Of a stretch of DNA of 64,000 bases, positions 35,401-47,352 are shown one piece after another (position 1 is the stretch's first letter; each line of letters starts with the position of its first letter). Source of the DNA: Amblyornis subalaris (Eukaryota > Chordata > Aves > Passeriformes > Ptilonorhynchidae); contig JACAXG010000256.1 of assembly GCA_018881555.1 (NCBI GenBank), positions 265,081 to 329,080 on the forward strand. The letters run 5' to 3'. The position numbers and the translations under genes were made by a program. The notes beneath the pieces were generated by a model. That model searched no databases, was not told where the DNA came from, and was given only the letters and a program-made list of their open reading frames with translations.

Positions 35401-37190
35401 AGATTTCTCCTTATGAGGATTAACTTCATGCCCCTGTTTAGGAAAACAAACATTTTCTGCAGTAAATGGAAGTTGTTCTCCAGCTCGGGATAGCCTTTTA
35501 CCATCACTGCCAGATTACTTTCTCCTCTGCTGGCCTGTTCCTGACAATACACATATATGTACCTGGACCTGCAACCCCATGGGTCACAAGGCCCTGAGGT
35601 CCTGGCAGTGACAGCCCTCTGCATGCATAAGGTCCTGACTGTCTTTCTTTCTCAGACAAAACAATTTATGCTCATATCTACATCTTTTTCTGGTGAAAAA
35701 GACCTGCAGCCTTGTGAAGTGCACTGGAGGGGAACCTGTGGTTGTATAGCGGATCACTGTATCTCACGCTCACAGTGAAAGGCTGTCCTGCCTGTTGTTT
35801 CCTGGACAAAATACGCAAGACGGTGATTTTGCCACAGCCTTGGGGCACTGCTTAAGCATCACTGAAACTACTTGGCTTTGCTTCACTTCTCAGCAGAGAC
35901 TCATTTATATATCTCATATTAGACTGTCTTTAGCAGCAGAGTAGAGGTACTGCATGCAGACCCTTCTCTGCTCCTGATGCCCCTGAGGGCAGGTACCCCC
36001 AGAGGCACAGCATCTGCTCAAAGGACTCTGTAGCTTGATGCAGCCCAGTGAGCCCCATGGAGCTGATGGAAGTCATCCAGCTGGAAATCTGGTTGCTGCA
36101 GTTCCTGGTCAGACTGATGTTCAGGCTGGAAGCTGAGTAGAGCTGGTAGGAAGAGAAACACATTCATCCTGGGGAAAAAAATTGACTTTCCTGGGACAGC
36201 TCCTATTCAGGCTTCCATGAGACTTTCCTTTGAGTCCCTGCTCAACACTTAATTACAGAAAGTGAAAAATGTTCCATCATTTACCAAATAAACAGATGAG
36301 CCACCGCAGGAGATATGCACCTGGGAGAGGAGAACATCCCATAGTGAAGATGCTTGTCTGTCAGCAGAAAAGACCACAGCAGACTTTCCACTGACTGTGA
36401 CAGATTTTGGATAGGGCTGCAGACAGTCCCAGAGCCCATGAACTAGAGCCCCTGCAGTGGCCACGTGGCCAGCCCTCACAACAGTTGCATGCCCTATCAC
36501 CAGCCATTTGGTTGCAAAGCAATGAATTTAGAAGCATTATGAATGGTTACTTTATAAAGCAGTCTCAAAAGTCTTCTAGCATTGTGTTATATCTGTGGCT
36601 TGAACTCTCTTTCCAAACTTGCTCCTGAACCATCTCTAGGAGCAAATTCTGTGCTGAAAACTAAGCCTAACTGCCAACATATTTATTCATGCTAGTGAAT
36701 TTTTAGTAAGAATGCCATCAATCAGCAATTTCTCCAATAACTAATGGGACAAAATCTGGAGCTCTATTTGCTATAGCACTATCTTGCCTCACTCACCATA
36801 TTAAACCCAGTTTTTCCCATTACATCTCATCTGGCTTTCTGTGCAACCTTCTCTTCCCTTCAATTTCTATGTCACAATTTCACAGCTCCTGCTTCAGCAT
36901 CACCCTTCAACAGCACCTCCAACCCTTCTGCAGCCCTACTAACAGCACTATGCAAGAAGCAGCACGTGGTGTGCCTGGTCCCAGGCCACATCCAAGCCGG
37001 GAGGCCACAGAGACCCTTGCTGACTCCATTCTGGATCCTTGTGTCCAGTGAGGACACAAGCCTGCCTCTCTCTTCTCTGTATAGGTGTTGTTTTTCATGA
37101 AAACCTTGTGTATTTGGTTTGCATGGCCAGACTTGGGGGGGGTGGAGAGGGGGGCTACAGGGTTGGCTTTTGTGAGGATCTGCTAGAAAA
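32410..37190. other. intergenic DNA, nothing recognised
   Basis: The open frames here are short, lack recognisable domains and lack splice-supported continuity. No RNA gene or clear repeat is seen. Confidence 0.55.
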
Positions 37191-37299
37191 TTCTGCTATG
37201 TCCAGCAGTGCCAATCCCCGGCAGATGCAAAGACAGATGTGCCACCGGTCGATGCTGGGCCGATTCAGAAATGGTGGTAACAACTCTGTGATACAAAGC

Positions 37300-38539
37300 G
37301 GAAGCAGAAGAAGCAGCAGCAGCTGCTGAAGAAGAAGAAGAAGAAGAAGAAGAAGAAGAAGAAGAAGAAGAANNNNNNNNNNNNNNNNNNNNNNNNNNNN
37401 NNNNNNNNNNNNNNNNNNNNNNNNNNNNNNNNNNNNNNNNNNNNNNNNNNNNNNNNAGAAGAAGAAGAAGAAGAAGAAGAAGAAGAAGAAGAAGAAGAAG
37501 AAGAAGAAGAAGAAGAAGAAGAAGAAGGAGAAGAAAGAGAAGAAGGAGAAGAAAGAGAAGAAGGAGAAGAAGGAGAAGAAGGAGAAGAACAAGAACAAGA
37601 AGAACAACAAGAACAAGAACAAGAAGAACAACAAGAACAAGAACAACAAGAAGAACAAGAAGAGGAACAAGAACAAGAACAAACAAGAACAAGAACAAGA
37701 TCAAGAATGAGAACAAGAAGAACAAGCAGAAGGACAAGCAGAAGAAGAACAAGAACAAGAATGAGAACAAGAAGAACAAGCAGAAGCAGAAGTAGAAGCA
37801 GCAGCAGAAGAAGAAAAAACAGAAGAAGAAGCAGAAGAAGAAATAGAAGAAGAAGAAGAAGAAATAGAAGAAGAAAAAGAAAAAGAAGAAGAAGAAGAAC
37901 AACAACAACAACAACAACAAGCAGAAGAACAAGCAGAAGCAGAAGAAGAAGAAGCAAAAGAAGCAGAAGCAGAAGGAGAAGAACAAGAAGAACAAGCAGA
38001 AGCAGAAGAAGTAGAAGAAGCAGAAGAGAAAGCAGAAGAAGGAGCAGAAGAAGAAAAAGAAGAAGAAGCAGAAGAAGAAGAAGAAGAAGTGGAAGAAGAA
38101 ATAGAAGAAGAACAACAAGAACAAGAAGAACAAGCTGAAGAAAAAGAAGAAAAAGAAGCAGATGAAAAAATAGAAGAAGAAAAAGAAGAACAAGAACAAG
38201 CAGCAGAAGAAGAAATAGAAGAAGCAGAAGAAGAAATAGAAGAAGCAGAAGAAGCACAAGAACAAGAAGAACAAGCAGAAGAACAAGCAGAACAAGCAGA
38301 AGCAGAAGAAGCAGAAGCAGAAGAAGAAATAGAAGAAGCAGAAGAAGAAATAGAAGAAGCAGAAGAAGAAGAAGAAATAGAAGAAATAGAAGAACAAGAA
38401 CAAGAACCACAAGAACAACAACAAGAAGAACAACAAGAAGAACAATAAGAACAACAAGTAGAACAACAAGAAGAAGCAGAAGAAGCAGAAGAAGCAGAAG
38501 AAGCAGAAGAAGCAGAAGAAGCAGAAGAAGCAGAAGAAG
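37300..38539 (+). repeat. 1.24-kb interrupted GAA/GCA/CAA trinucleotide tract
   Basis: It is almost entirely aag/aac/agc-type triplets on the plus strand. Pure (GAA)n flanks the assembly gap, then come GGAGAA, CAAGAA and GCAGAAGAA variants, ending with about eight GCAGAAGAA units. T is nearly absent. Frames read as Glu/Gln/Ala-, Arg/Ser- or Lys-rich on the plus strand and Leu/Phe/Ser-rich on the minus strand, none of them a plausible protein. Confidence 0.97.
37373..37456. other. assembly gap (84 N)
   Basis: A run of N lies inside the pure (GAA)n part. The true tract length is unknown and is probably polymorphic or collapsed. Confidence 1.
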
Positions 38540-39191
38540 GTTATTGCACAGTTGTAATTGCAGCCAGAGAAGATTGGGGTGAGAATATGTGAGAGGAACA
38601 ACTCTGCAGACACCAAGGTCAGTGAAGAAGGAGGGGGAGATGGTTCTCCAGGTGCAGGAGCTGAGATTCCTCTGCAGCCCTATGGCGAGGCACATGTCCC
38701 CCTGCAGCCAAGGGAGGTTCATGGCGATGCAGAAATCCACCTGCAGCCCATGCGGGAGACCCAAGTGGATGCCTAAAAGGAGGCTGTGACCTTGTGGGAG
38801 GCCTGTGGAGAGAGGAGCCCCCACTGGAGCAGCCTATGTGGTGCTTGAAGGAGTGCACCACATGGAAGAGCGACCCATGCTGCAGCAGTTTTGGGAGGAC
38901 TGTTGCCTGTGGGACGGACTTACATTGCAGCAGGTTGCAGAGATCTGTGGCCATGAGATGGATTTACATTGGAGAAGTCATGGATAAGTGACCCCATGCT
39001 GGAGCAGGGCAAAGACTCCTCTCTCCCTGAGCAGCAGGAGAAACCACATGTGATGAACTGACCATAACCAACATTCCCACCTCCCTGTGCCACTGGAGGA
39101 GGAGGTAGAGCTGGTAAGGAGGAAGGGGCGGAGGGGAGGTGTTACGAAGATGTTGTTTTAGTTCTCATTATCCAGCTCTGATTTTGTTAGT

Positions 39192-39197
39192 AATAAA
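39192..39197 (+). terminator. AATAAA polyadenylation signal of the repeat element
   Basis: A canonical hexamer in the 3' part of the probable LTR-type element, followed by T-rich text. It is not linked to a host gene. Confidence 0.45.
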
Positions 39198-39380
39198 TTC
39201 AATTAATATCTCTAATTCTAGTCTGTTTTGCCAGTGATGGTGTTTGGTGAGTGATCTCTCACAGTCTCAACTCATGAACCCTTTGTTATATTTTCTCTCC
39301 CCTGTCCAGCTGTGGAGGTGATTGATAGAGAGGCTTTTGTGGGTGCCAAGCATCAAGCCAGGGTCAGCCCACCACACCTT

Positions 39381-42300
39381 GTGAACAAAATTGCACTCAA
39401 GTTCTTCACCACTCCACTGCATCTGACTGGAGCTGGTGGCTTGTACAGCACAAGCTTTTGGTAGGGTGGACAGCAAGACAGGGAAGAGGAGCAAGCGAGG
39501 ACTGATGACACAGTTGCATAACTCATTGTTTAGGGAAGTACAGCTAAAAATAGTTTTGGGGGTTCCATTAAGAGAATCAGGCCTTTGGCCTCTCACCTCA
39601 TTTGACTGCAAACTGGAATCCAGTGGGAGAGGGATGTTGCCCTGCTGATGCTCATGTACTCTTGACACATTTCTAGGCATGGTGAGCAGAGATCCAGGAT
39701 ACAGCTCCGCACAGCCTGAAGGACTGTTTGGACAAATTCTCAGAACTCCAGCAGGAAGGTATATCATGCAGGAGCCAACATCCTCCTGCTCCAACCTTCT
39801 GCCTACCGGAGAATGGGGTCACAGGACAATTCAGACTGCAAGGGACCTCAGGAACTCTCCAGATAACTCTCTGCTCATAGTGGGGCCAGCTATGAGACCA
39901 GATCACCATGCTCTGTGCTTTACCTGTCCTGGTCTTGGGAGGTCCCAGTGACGGGGACTGCACCACACTGATCTCATTTAGAACCAATACTGGCTGCTGC
40001 TGCAGTGCAAGTCCTTGAGACCAGCTGAGAGCAGAGGGTGGAGCAGCTGATTTATTTTCAAGCAGGTGACTTTCCTCCTCTTCCTTGTGTATGTGTGATC
40101 AAACCAACCAAATCAAGCAATCTGGAGTCCTGGGTGGATCCTCTGTCATGCCCTTCCTCTTCTCTCTCCATGTACATTATGTTTAGGCATAATCATCCTC
40201 CCATAAGGCTCTGCCATTCTTACATTGTAATTAACGCAGAATAACAAACTTGTAAACTCTGAGCAGATTTGATTTAGAACATGTTGATGTCTTTGGCATC
40301 AGAAACTGAGTCACTGATTATATTCCCTCTATGCATCTGGTACTTTTTGTTCACTTTCTGCGGCCATGCCAGGAACACAGGTGCTAAAAATTGAACACTA
40401 TTGCTAAGGTTTTATGAGTCTATACTGCATTCAGTGCACAATGTCTTAAACTTACCTTTCACCTTCTGATAGTGCTATTAAGCAGGATTATTACTTTTTA
40501 AGGTTGTGCCTTTTCCCAATAACCTCCCAAAAGGAATGAAATCTTCCAAACAGATCCATGCATAGGCTAAAGGATGAAACAGAGAATTTAATCATAGTGC
40601 TTATGCATGGCTTTCAGACTGACATCTGTACATTAAGAATATGTAAAAGTACCAATTTCATGCTCTGACAGCTTATTTCACATTGATGGGGGATAATGGG
40701 GATAATGCCAAGGGAATGCCAAATGTCAAAGCATTACATAATGCAAAGCATTCACACACTGTCTCCCGGGCCATCATCGGTAGTTCCTTCAGGGAAATTT
40801 TCCAGTAAAAGGAGAGAAACAGAGACGAGGACCTTCCAAAAGAAAATGGAAATCACAAAGTCGAAGTTGAGATCTACTGGCAGTGCAGCATCAAGTCTTC
40901 AAGCACAGAGTCTTTTCTGGCTTCGAATTGTCCTTTCGCTTCTGTCAAAGACGGAATTCGCATACATTCATTTCAGGAGCTGCAGATAAGCCCCAAATGG
41001 TTTCTCGTGGAGGACCTGAGCATTCTTACCATCACCACCCTCTTTTAAATAACTTATTTTCAGAAATTGTGAACGTTCAGAAAGGTAGCCTCCCTTCTTA
41101 ATCTCAGTGCCCTCAGCCCAGGGACAACAGCAGAAGTGTTGTTCTCCAGCAGAGGCTGCCTCAGGAGTGAGGGAAGAGCAGGACAATTATCTCCTGCCTT
41201 CGTTGGAAGAGTGACATTGCAGGTTTTGCCTTTAAAATGCTGGGGATTCTTACCCAGTGGAACTGAGAGAGAGACAGAACACTGTTGCAATTACTTTACT
41301 CGTTTAGTGAGAAAATTAGGGTGATTGAGGAAAAGAAATACTTTCTCTGACAAGGGTCAATATGTTGTAAAATTCCTTCTGTCCTCCAACAACCGTGCCA
41401 TACTCAATGGCACTGGCAGTGTTTTGACCCAGTGCCTGGGCAGTTAACTACTTTGCCAGAGAAGGCAGGTGGGCACAAAGGACACACTGCAGTGACACCA
41501 GTGCACAGCATCCCTTGGTGCCCAACCCATGTCCCTGTCACCCTCCACAGACACTCCATTCTACTCCCCTACACAGCTCCATCTTTCCCCTCTTTTCTCC
41601 ATCTGCCTCTGCTTCCCAGCTGCCTCACACTCCCTGCGGCTCTTTCCCAGGTTCCTATCGGCCAGTGCCCCTGGCCCTCTGCCCAATTTCACTCTGGTTC
41701 TCCTGATTGTCAGCTTTTGTTGCTTTGACTTCACAGCATCCTTCCTCTCCCTCAACCCACGCCCCCCACTCCCCACATGTTCTTCTGGTCCTCAACTGAC
41801 TCACGCAGCTGAAACTGTAATTAACAAGCTTTGAAGCACTGTAGAGCTGGCTCTAAGGAGCTAAATAATTACACTCCCTCCTCTCTCCCGCTGCTCGGTT
41901 TGAAGCAGCAAAGTGGAGCACTGGGAAGAGGAGGAGCGGATCAGGTGGGGGGTGGGAATTTAATTAACTTCTGAAGTACTTCTGTTCCTGCTGCAGACAG
42001 CTGAGGATGATGATGGGCTGTGGCTCAGGAGGTTGCACAGGTCCAAACACCAAGTGGTGACTGACATCCCTGTGGTCTGTGCCCAGACCCAGTGGCTCTC
42101 AGAGCTGCACATCACTTTCACACTATGATGAAGGGAGACCCTGTCAGGGCACAGCACTGAGTACTCTGAGGTCTGCCAGGGTTCAGCACTGATGATTTTC
42201 AAGCCCTTTCAGTGTAAAGTCCATTTAAAGCGCCATTCCTGTGACATGGGCATGGCAGTTTGCTGATGATGAAATGGAAGGCAAGAGAGGAAAATGGTAT

Positions 42301-45300
42301 CTGCAGTGGCAAATGTCAGCCACCTCCTCCCTGTCGTGGTTCAGCTGTTCTTCATCTCATCATCTGCCTCTGCCCTGCCTTTCCCCGCCTTCTTGCCTAG
42401 CATTTCCTGAACCGCTTCAGCCCTTTTGCAGCTGCCACCCCTCCAGTTCCATATGAGGCCAGTGCAGAGAATGCTGCCTGCTCCTGCCTAGTACAGTGGG
42501 GTAGATCCACCTTTGAGCTTCAAGAAGGATGAGTGGTTCATCACCTCAAAGTTTACCTCTTTACTTGATCAGGACAGATGAAAATGAGGGTCACATGCCC
42601 AGACACACAACACAAAAAACCACCATCAGTTGCAGCTTCTAGATGAAAATAGTGTGATTGTTAGGAAACAGCCTATGCAGGTCAAAGACAACTTCCCTGG
42701 GCACAGGTAAGCAGATGCAAGTACAACCCACTTGATTCAACAAGTCCAAGTAAAAGAAATTGTTTGATAAGATTTCAAAATTAGGCTCTTAAAAAGATCA
42801 TTGCCCACACACATTTAATTGACCTTCTTTCATGCCTGCATTCTTCAGTCACATTCTCATGTTGCTCCACAGCAGAAGAATCACACAATATTCTCACCAT
42901 GGCTGAGATTCCTGTGATTTTCCTCAGCAACACTCTTGGACAGGGCATCACCTTCCAGCTATGAATTCTCCAAGGAATGCCAGGTGAAGCTGCATCTCTC
43001 ATAGGCTGTTTCACCTCAGGGTTAGTGTCTAGAAAAGGCAGAAGCAAAAGGAGCCAGCACCCTGGCATTGATAGTTTACTAATGTGTAATACTGCTGAGG
43101 CTTTTTCTGGATTCTTTCGTGCTGCTTCCCTCAGCATTCAGAAACACACTTTGGAAAGGATCAAAGGGAAATCATCATTTCAGGGGCCTTACTGATGGCT
43201 GTTAGCCCCAGCGGCAGAACCACCGAGGCTTCCCCCATGCTGGGAGCAGAGCAGAGCCTGAAGACCCCTCCAGCGAGCAGCACCAGGTTAGCAGAAGGGT
43301 GCGCATTCTGGGGTGCCACCTGCCGGCACCTAGACCGCCAACTGACAGGTTACGTCTCGGGGAAATCTTCTTCCTTCCCTTTTCTTTTTTAAGCAGGTAC
43401 AGGTTGTGGTGGAACAACCATGGTCTCCACCGGTCTCCCGCAGTCTGGAAGGCTGCGGGACACACAGGCTGTCCCCAAGCAGTTGAGGCTGCTGCAAAGC
43501 CGCCTGTCCCTGCCCTGGGGAGCCCGCTCCTTCTTGCTGGGTTTGTGCAGCCATTTGGCGTTCCTACACAGTGCGGGCAGGCGGGGAGGGGAAGGGAAGG
43601 GCACCGCGCGGCTGCCGGGCAGCGCCGTCGGGCGTGGAGAATGAATGCTCCTTTCCCTGCACTGACAGGGCTTCTGGTGGGCACGGGCAAATCGCTGCGG
43701 GAAGATAGTACTGCGGCGGTCAGAACATCCCAGCCCTCCCCCGCCCTTCCCGAGGGAACCCCCTGTCTGGAGTATGGAGGGTGCCGGTGCCGCAGAAGCA
43801 GCCTCGTAGCCTAGACTGCCCCGCGATGCCCTCACGAAAGACACTTTGAGCTCCACGGTGTCAGGTCGGCAGAAGGAAGAGTTGTTTTCAACCCGACTGT
43901 TCCCTGCAGCCTTGGGGCCCAGTTCTGGGCTGCAGGAAAATGCCTCCTGCCACCCTGAACAGCTCAGAAAGCTGCGAGCTGTGGAGGAAGAGAGGACGTT
44001 CTCCGGAGAGAGAGTGCAGCCCCTCAGCTAAGCGAAGCACAACCAGTCATGTTGCTCAGTATCCGCAAAGGGGTACCAAGAAGGTGTCACTTCCTCATGT
44101 CCTGGCCACTTATGAACATCAGGACCTCAGGCTCTGTGCCAATCTCCTCTCCTCTCATGAGTGAATCACTGGCTCACCAAAGACCACGTATTCAGGGGAG
44201 GAGGGGAACTGTTTGGGCTGGGGTCAGGTGTGCTGCAGGTGAAGTTTATCACTCCTCTCGAGAAACAGTGCTCAGAAGCAAAAGCAGCAGCAGCACTCAA
44301 CTGGCTTGAGAGAGAAAGGGGTGCAATGGTGAAAATGCCAGGGCCTGAGGATCACTCCTGAGTCCCATTGAATGGGACTGCATTGAATGCAGGCACCTCT
44401 GCCTGTTTCTTGGCAGCAGCAAAGTGCCCTGCAGCTAGGCCACACTGCAGCTGTGCCACTCCCACCCAGGGTGAATGGTGTCCCCTGAGCCATGGTGGCC
44501 CTGGGGCAAAGTGGGAGAGAGTCCCTCAGGACGGGTTACTGGCAACAGATGCCTCAGAGGCAGTTGCTGACTTTTCGCTATGATGCCACTAAAAAATATT
44601 TCTTTTCAAGAGCAAATCCAGGAGGAATGAGTTCTCATAAGCGTAAAATACCACTGTAGTCAGTGGTAAGTCCAAATGCTCTAATCTTTCTCCTGCTATT
44701 TCTATAAATAGAGAACTTTGTTTCCTGAAATGCTCTGAGGAAAGGTACCTGACCTGACATCTTTTCTCCAAACGTGTGTTTTACACCACTTCAATAGCTG
44801 CCCAGTGGTGGCTGATGGGGCAGGGCCTGGTGGCCACTGCCCATCCCACCACCCCAGCTAGGAGAGGACAGCCCCATCCCCAGGCATCAGACACCTGCCT
44901 GGGGACAGGGACAGGCCAAGGTCGTGGCAGGATGGCAGCCTGCAGAGAGGGGTCAGGGTCTGTAATTTGGGGAACTGAGGTCAGACACAGTCCCAGTTCC
45001 ATGGGTTATCCTCAGGGTCCTGGCAGTTGCATAACATTCTGCAGTTCCAGCTCATCCTTTAATCATCTTAACAGCATATGTTTTACAACAATTAATTATC
45101 TGATATATTTGAGTAGCTTTCGTAATATTCAAAAGCATTGAAAATATATTTGTTTTGAAAGGTGTCATGATAAGATCAGAGCAAAGTACCTGTGGCCAGT
45201 ACCACAGCTGGCGTAACAGGCTATGTCAGGTTCCACTAGTTCTCCACCAGATGATAAAACCTTTCTACTTGTGGGTTGGTTTTGTTCACTTCTTCTTCAA

Positions 45301-46382
45301 CCCAGAGTCTGGAGGATCAGAGAAACACATTGTTCTGTCATTCAAGAGACAGTTTTGCAGCCCACACAGACCCACCTGTGCTAGCGTTCCCAGAGGCAAA
45401 TCGTAGGTCATAACTACATGCCAGTAATGTTGAAAATAGAGTACTAGCACTGCATTAAGGAAACCCCCGAAGTCTAAAAGGCCTACAAAAAACAAGATGG
45501 AAAACGAAAGCTTTGGGCTCAGTGGATGTGCTAGCACACACGTGTCTGTCTCTACAGGCAGCCCTGCCGGCCTCAGGGGAGTGGGGCAGGATGGAGGGGC
45601 AATTCTGAGGCTGCAGGGCAACCAGGCACACTGCCATCTCTGAAGCAGCAGATCCAGCTGGAGCGTCACCCAGCTCCCCACATCCGCTCACTTGTCCCTG
45701 CTTGCCTCTCCTGCCCCTCGGAGGCTCTGCCAGACTCCTTGCAGCTACCTGCTGCAGATCATCTCACCTATTACACTCACAAAAGCAGAAGCACACTGTG
45801 CACGCCCCTATATGGCCCCATTTGCCAGTAGAAAACAGGATGTTTGTCTACCTGGGTGAGGGGCCCTCTCTGCTGTGTGCACATCTTTGCTTGTGGATGT
45901 CCACAGGCTTGCCAGGGGAGTTGGACCCCTGGTCCGAGGATCTGTGTGTGGAGGGGCAGCACCTGGAGGGAGGCAGCATGTCCCTGATGCACAGGCACAC
46001 ACCAGCAAGGGCAGTTGGCACCATCTATAAAGCTGTGCTGGTCAGCAGGTGGGCCAGGAGGCGTGGAGCCTAGCATCAGAAAGGTGGGTACAGGAGAGAC
46101 TGGGACATCTGCGAGTTCACTGGTGAGAGGCAGCGGGGCTGGACCTGCTGGATGCAGATGTCTGCACAGGGCCGCTGAGCACACGGGGGCAGCCGCGGCT
46201 GCTGGACAGCATGGCCCAGCCAGGATGGCAGGACCTTCATGGTGTGTGTATGTACATATGTACACACAGGTACACACATATGTATGTACCTGCACATTCA
46301 GGCACATATCCATATGACGCTCCCAGGGTTGCAGCACCTCTGCTATGGAGACAGACTGGGAAAGCTGGGGGTCTCCAGCTGG
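39381..46382. other. intergenic DNA between repeat element and ZCCHC7 promoter
   Basis: There is a weak antisense CR1 remnant near 39820-39890 (tcacaggacaattcagactg then caagggacctcaggaactct). A small CpG-richer patch lies at about 43500-43860 and a TG/CA palindromic run at 46235-46315. No supported gene. Confidence 0.55.
46235..46315. repeat. TG/CA-rich palindromic simple repeat
   Basis: Alternating words such as tgtatgtacatatgtacaca and cacatatgtatgtacctgca are partly self-complementary. It resembles the stretch near 15969-16110. Confidence 0.75.
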
Positions 46383-46730
46383 AGGAAAGAAGGCTCTGGG
46401 GAGATTTTTAGAGCCCCTTCCAGTGCCAAAAGGGACTTCAAGAGAGCTGAGAGGGGCTTTGGAGAGGGGTTGGAGTGACAAAACAAAGGGAAGGATTTCC
46501 CACTGAGAGAGGTCAGGATTAGGTGGGATATTAGGAAGAAATTCCTCCCTGTGAGGGTGGTGAGGCACTGGCACAGGCTGACCAGAGAAGCTGTGGCTGC
46601 CCCATCCCTGGAAGTGTCCAAGGCCAGGTTGCACAGGACTTGAAAGAGACCTGGTGTAGTGGAAGGTGTCCCCGTCCATGACATGGAGTGGGACTGGATG
46701 ACCTTTAAGGTTCTTTCCCACCCCGTCTCT
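46383..46730 (+). mobile_element. CR1 LINE 3' fragment, sense
   Basis: The CR1 signatures ggatattaggaagaaattcc, tgaggcactggcacaggctg, gagaagctgtggctgcccca and tggatgacctttaaggttct lie in order. It is truncated before the terminal octamers and runs directly into the ZCCHC7 CpG island. Confidence 0.9.
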
Positions 46731-46960
46731 TCCCGGATTTCGCTGCCCGCGGTGGCCGGCGCGGCGCGGGCTCTGTCCACGCCGTACAGGGATCCGCGCT
46801 GCTCTCACAGGACTGTGCTGCCGGTCAGGGCGCAGACCAAGCCCCGAGGCTCGCAGGATTCTGGAAACTCCCGTCTCCGCGCACCCCATTTTCGGTAAAT
46901 TCTCTCCAAAGCCGCATCCCCTCAACACCCTCAGAGCGCGGTGGGCGGGGCCGCGGGCGG

Positions 46961-47078
46961 GGCGGGGCCGGCGGGGCGCGGGGCGGAGCCGGCGGGGCGC
47001 GGGGCGGAGCCGGCGGGGCGCGGGGCGGGGCCGGCGGGGCGCGGGGCGGGGCCGGCGGCGCGCGAGGCGGGGCCGGAC
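46961..47078 (+). repeat. 21-bp GC-box minisatellite
   Basis: About five tandem copies of a 21-bp unit start at 46961 (20 bp), 46981, 47002, 47023 and 47044. Each contains gggcggagcc or gggcggggcc followed by ggcggggcgcg. Each unit supplies one to two Sp/KLF-type GC boxes. Confidence 0.92.
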
Positions 47079-47099
47079 GCACGTGGCCGGACGGCGAGG

Positions 47100-47156
47100 C
47101 CAGGCCGCTGCCACTTCCTGCTCGGAGCGTCCCGGCGCGGCCGGAACGGAAGCACC
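47100..47156 (+). other. ZCCHC7: candidate ZCCHC7 non-coding exon 1 (3' end)
   Basis: A consensus donor lies at 47157 (ACC then GTGAGTACG), just downstream of the ETS motif and GC boxes. The first exon of ZCCHC7 is non-coding in mammals, so a short untranslated exon is expected here. The 5' end is a guess. A second GTGAGT donor at 47577, after the YY1-like element, is an alternative exon 1 end. Confidence 0.5.
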
Positions 47157-47352
47157 GTGAGTACGGGACTCCCAGCGCTGAGCCTGGCACCGGCAGTGCG
47201 TGAGTGAGTGAGTGAGTGAGTGAGTAAGTGAGTACGTACGTACGTACCGGCACAGAAAGAGTGAGTGAGTCCCGGTACTGGCACCGGCACTGAGTCCCAG
47301 TACCGAGTACTGACACTGAGTGAGTGAGTTCCGGTATCGGCGGTGAGTGAGT
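47157..47352 (+). repeat. GTGAGT-rich simple repeat array after exon 1 donor
   Basis: From the candidate donor at 47157 the GTGAGT word recurs 13 more times (47200, 47204, 47208, 47212, 47216, 47220, 47228, 47261, 47265, 47320, 47324, 47343 and 47347), plus a GTAAGT at 47224 and an (ACGT)n run at 47233-47247. GTGAGT is the consensus 5' splice-site core, so a transcript here has many U1-complementary sites. Confidence 0.93.

Larger units (their letters stand above)
37190..39380 (+). mobile_element. probable avian LTR/ERV-type interspersed repeat hosting a GAA tract
   Basis: The sequence after the GAA tract (38540-39380) resembles an abundant avian interspersed repeat family with recurrent 'ctgcagccc', 'catgctggagcag' and 'tgtgggagg' words. 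These are followed by a polyadenylation signal AATAAA (39192-39197) and a 'gtctgttttgccagtgatgg' tail, as in an LTR-type 3' end. The sequence just before the tract (37190-37300) resembles the same family. I infer that the expanded trinucleotide tract arose from a purine-rich segment within this element. No intact retroviral gene is visible. The family name and the exact ends are uncertain. Confidence 0.45.

Noticed and set aside
37300..38539. Repeat array considered as CRISPR-like
   Set aside because: There is no repeat-spacer periodicity. It is a eukaryotic trinucleotide repeat.
37183..38824. Leu/Phe- and Ser-rich long frames on the minus strand and Glu/Gln-rich frames on the plus strand
   Set aside because: These are translations of the GAA/GCA/CAA repeat, open in several frames because the tract lacks T. 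One even runs across the N gap.
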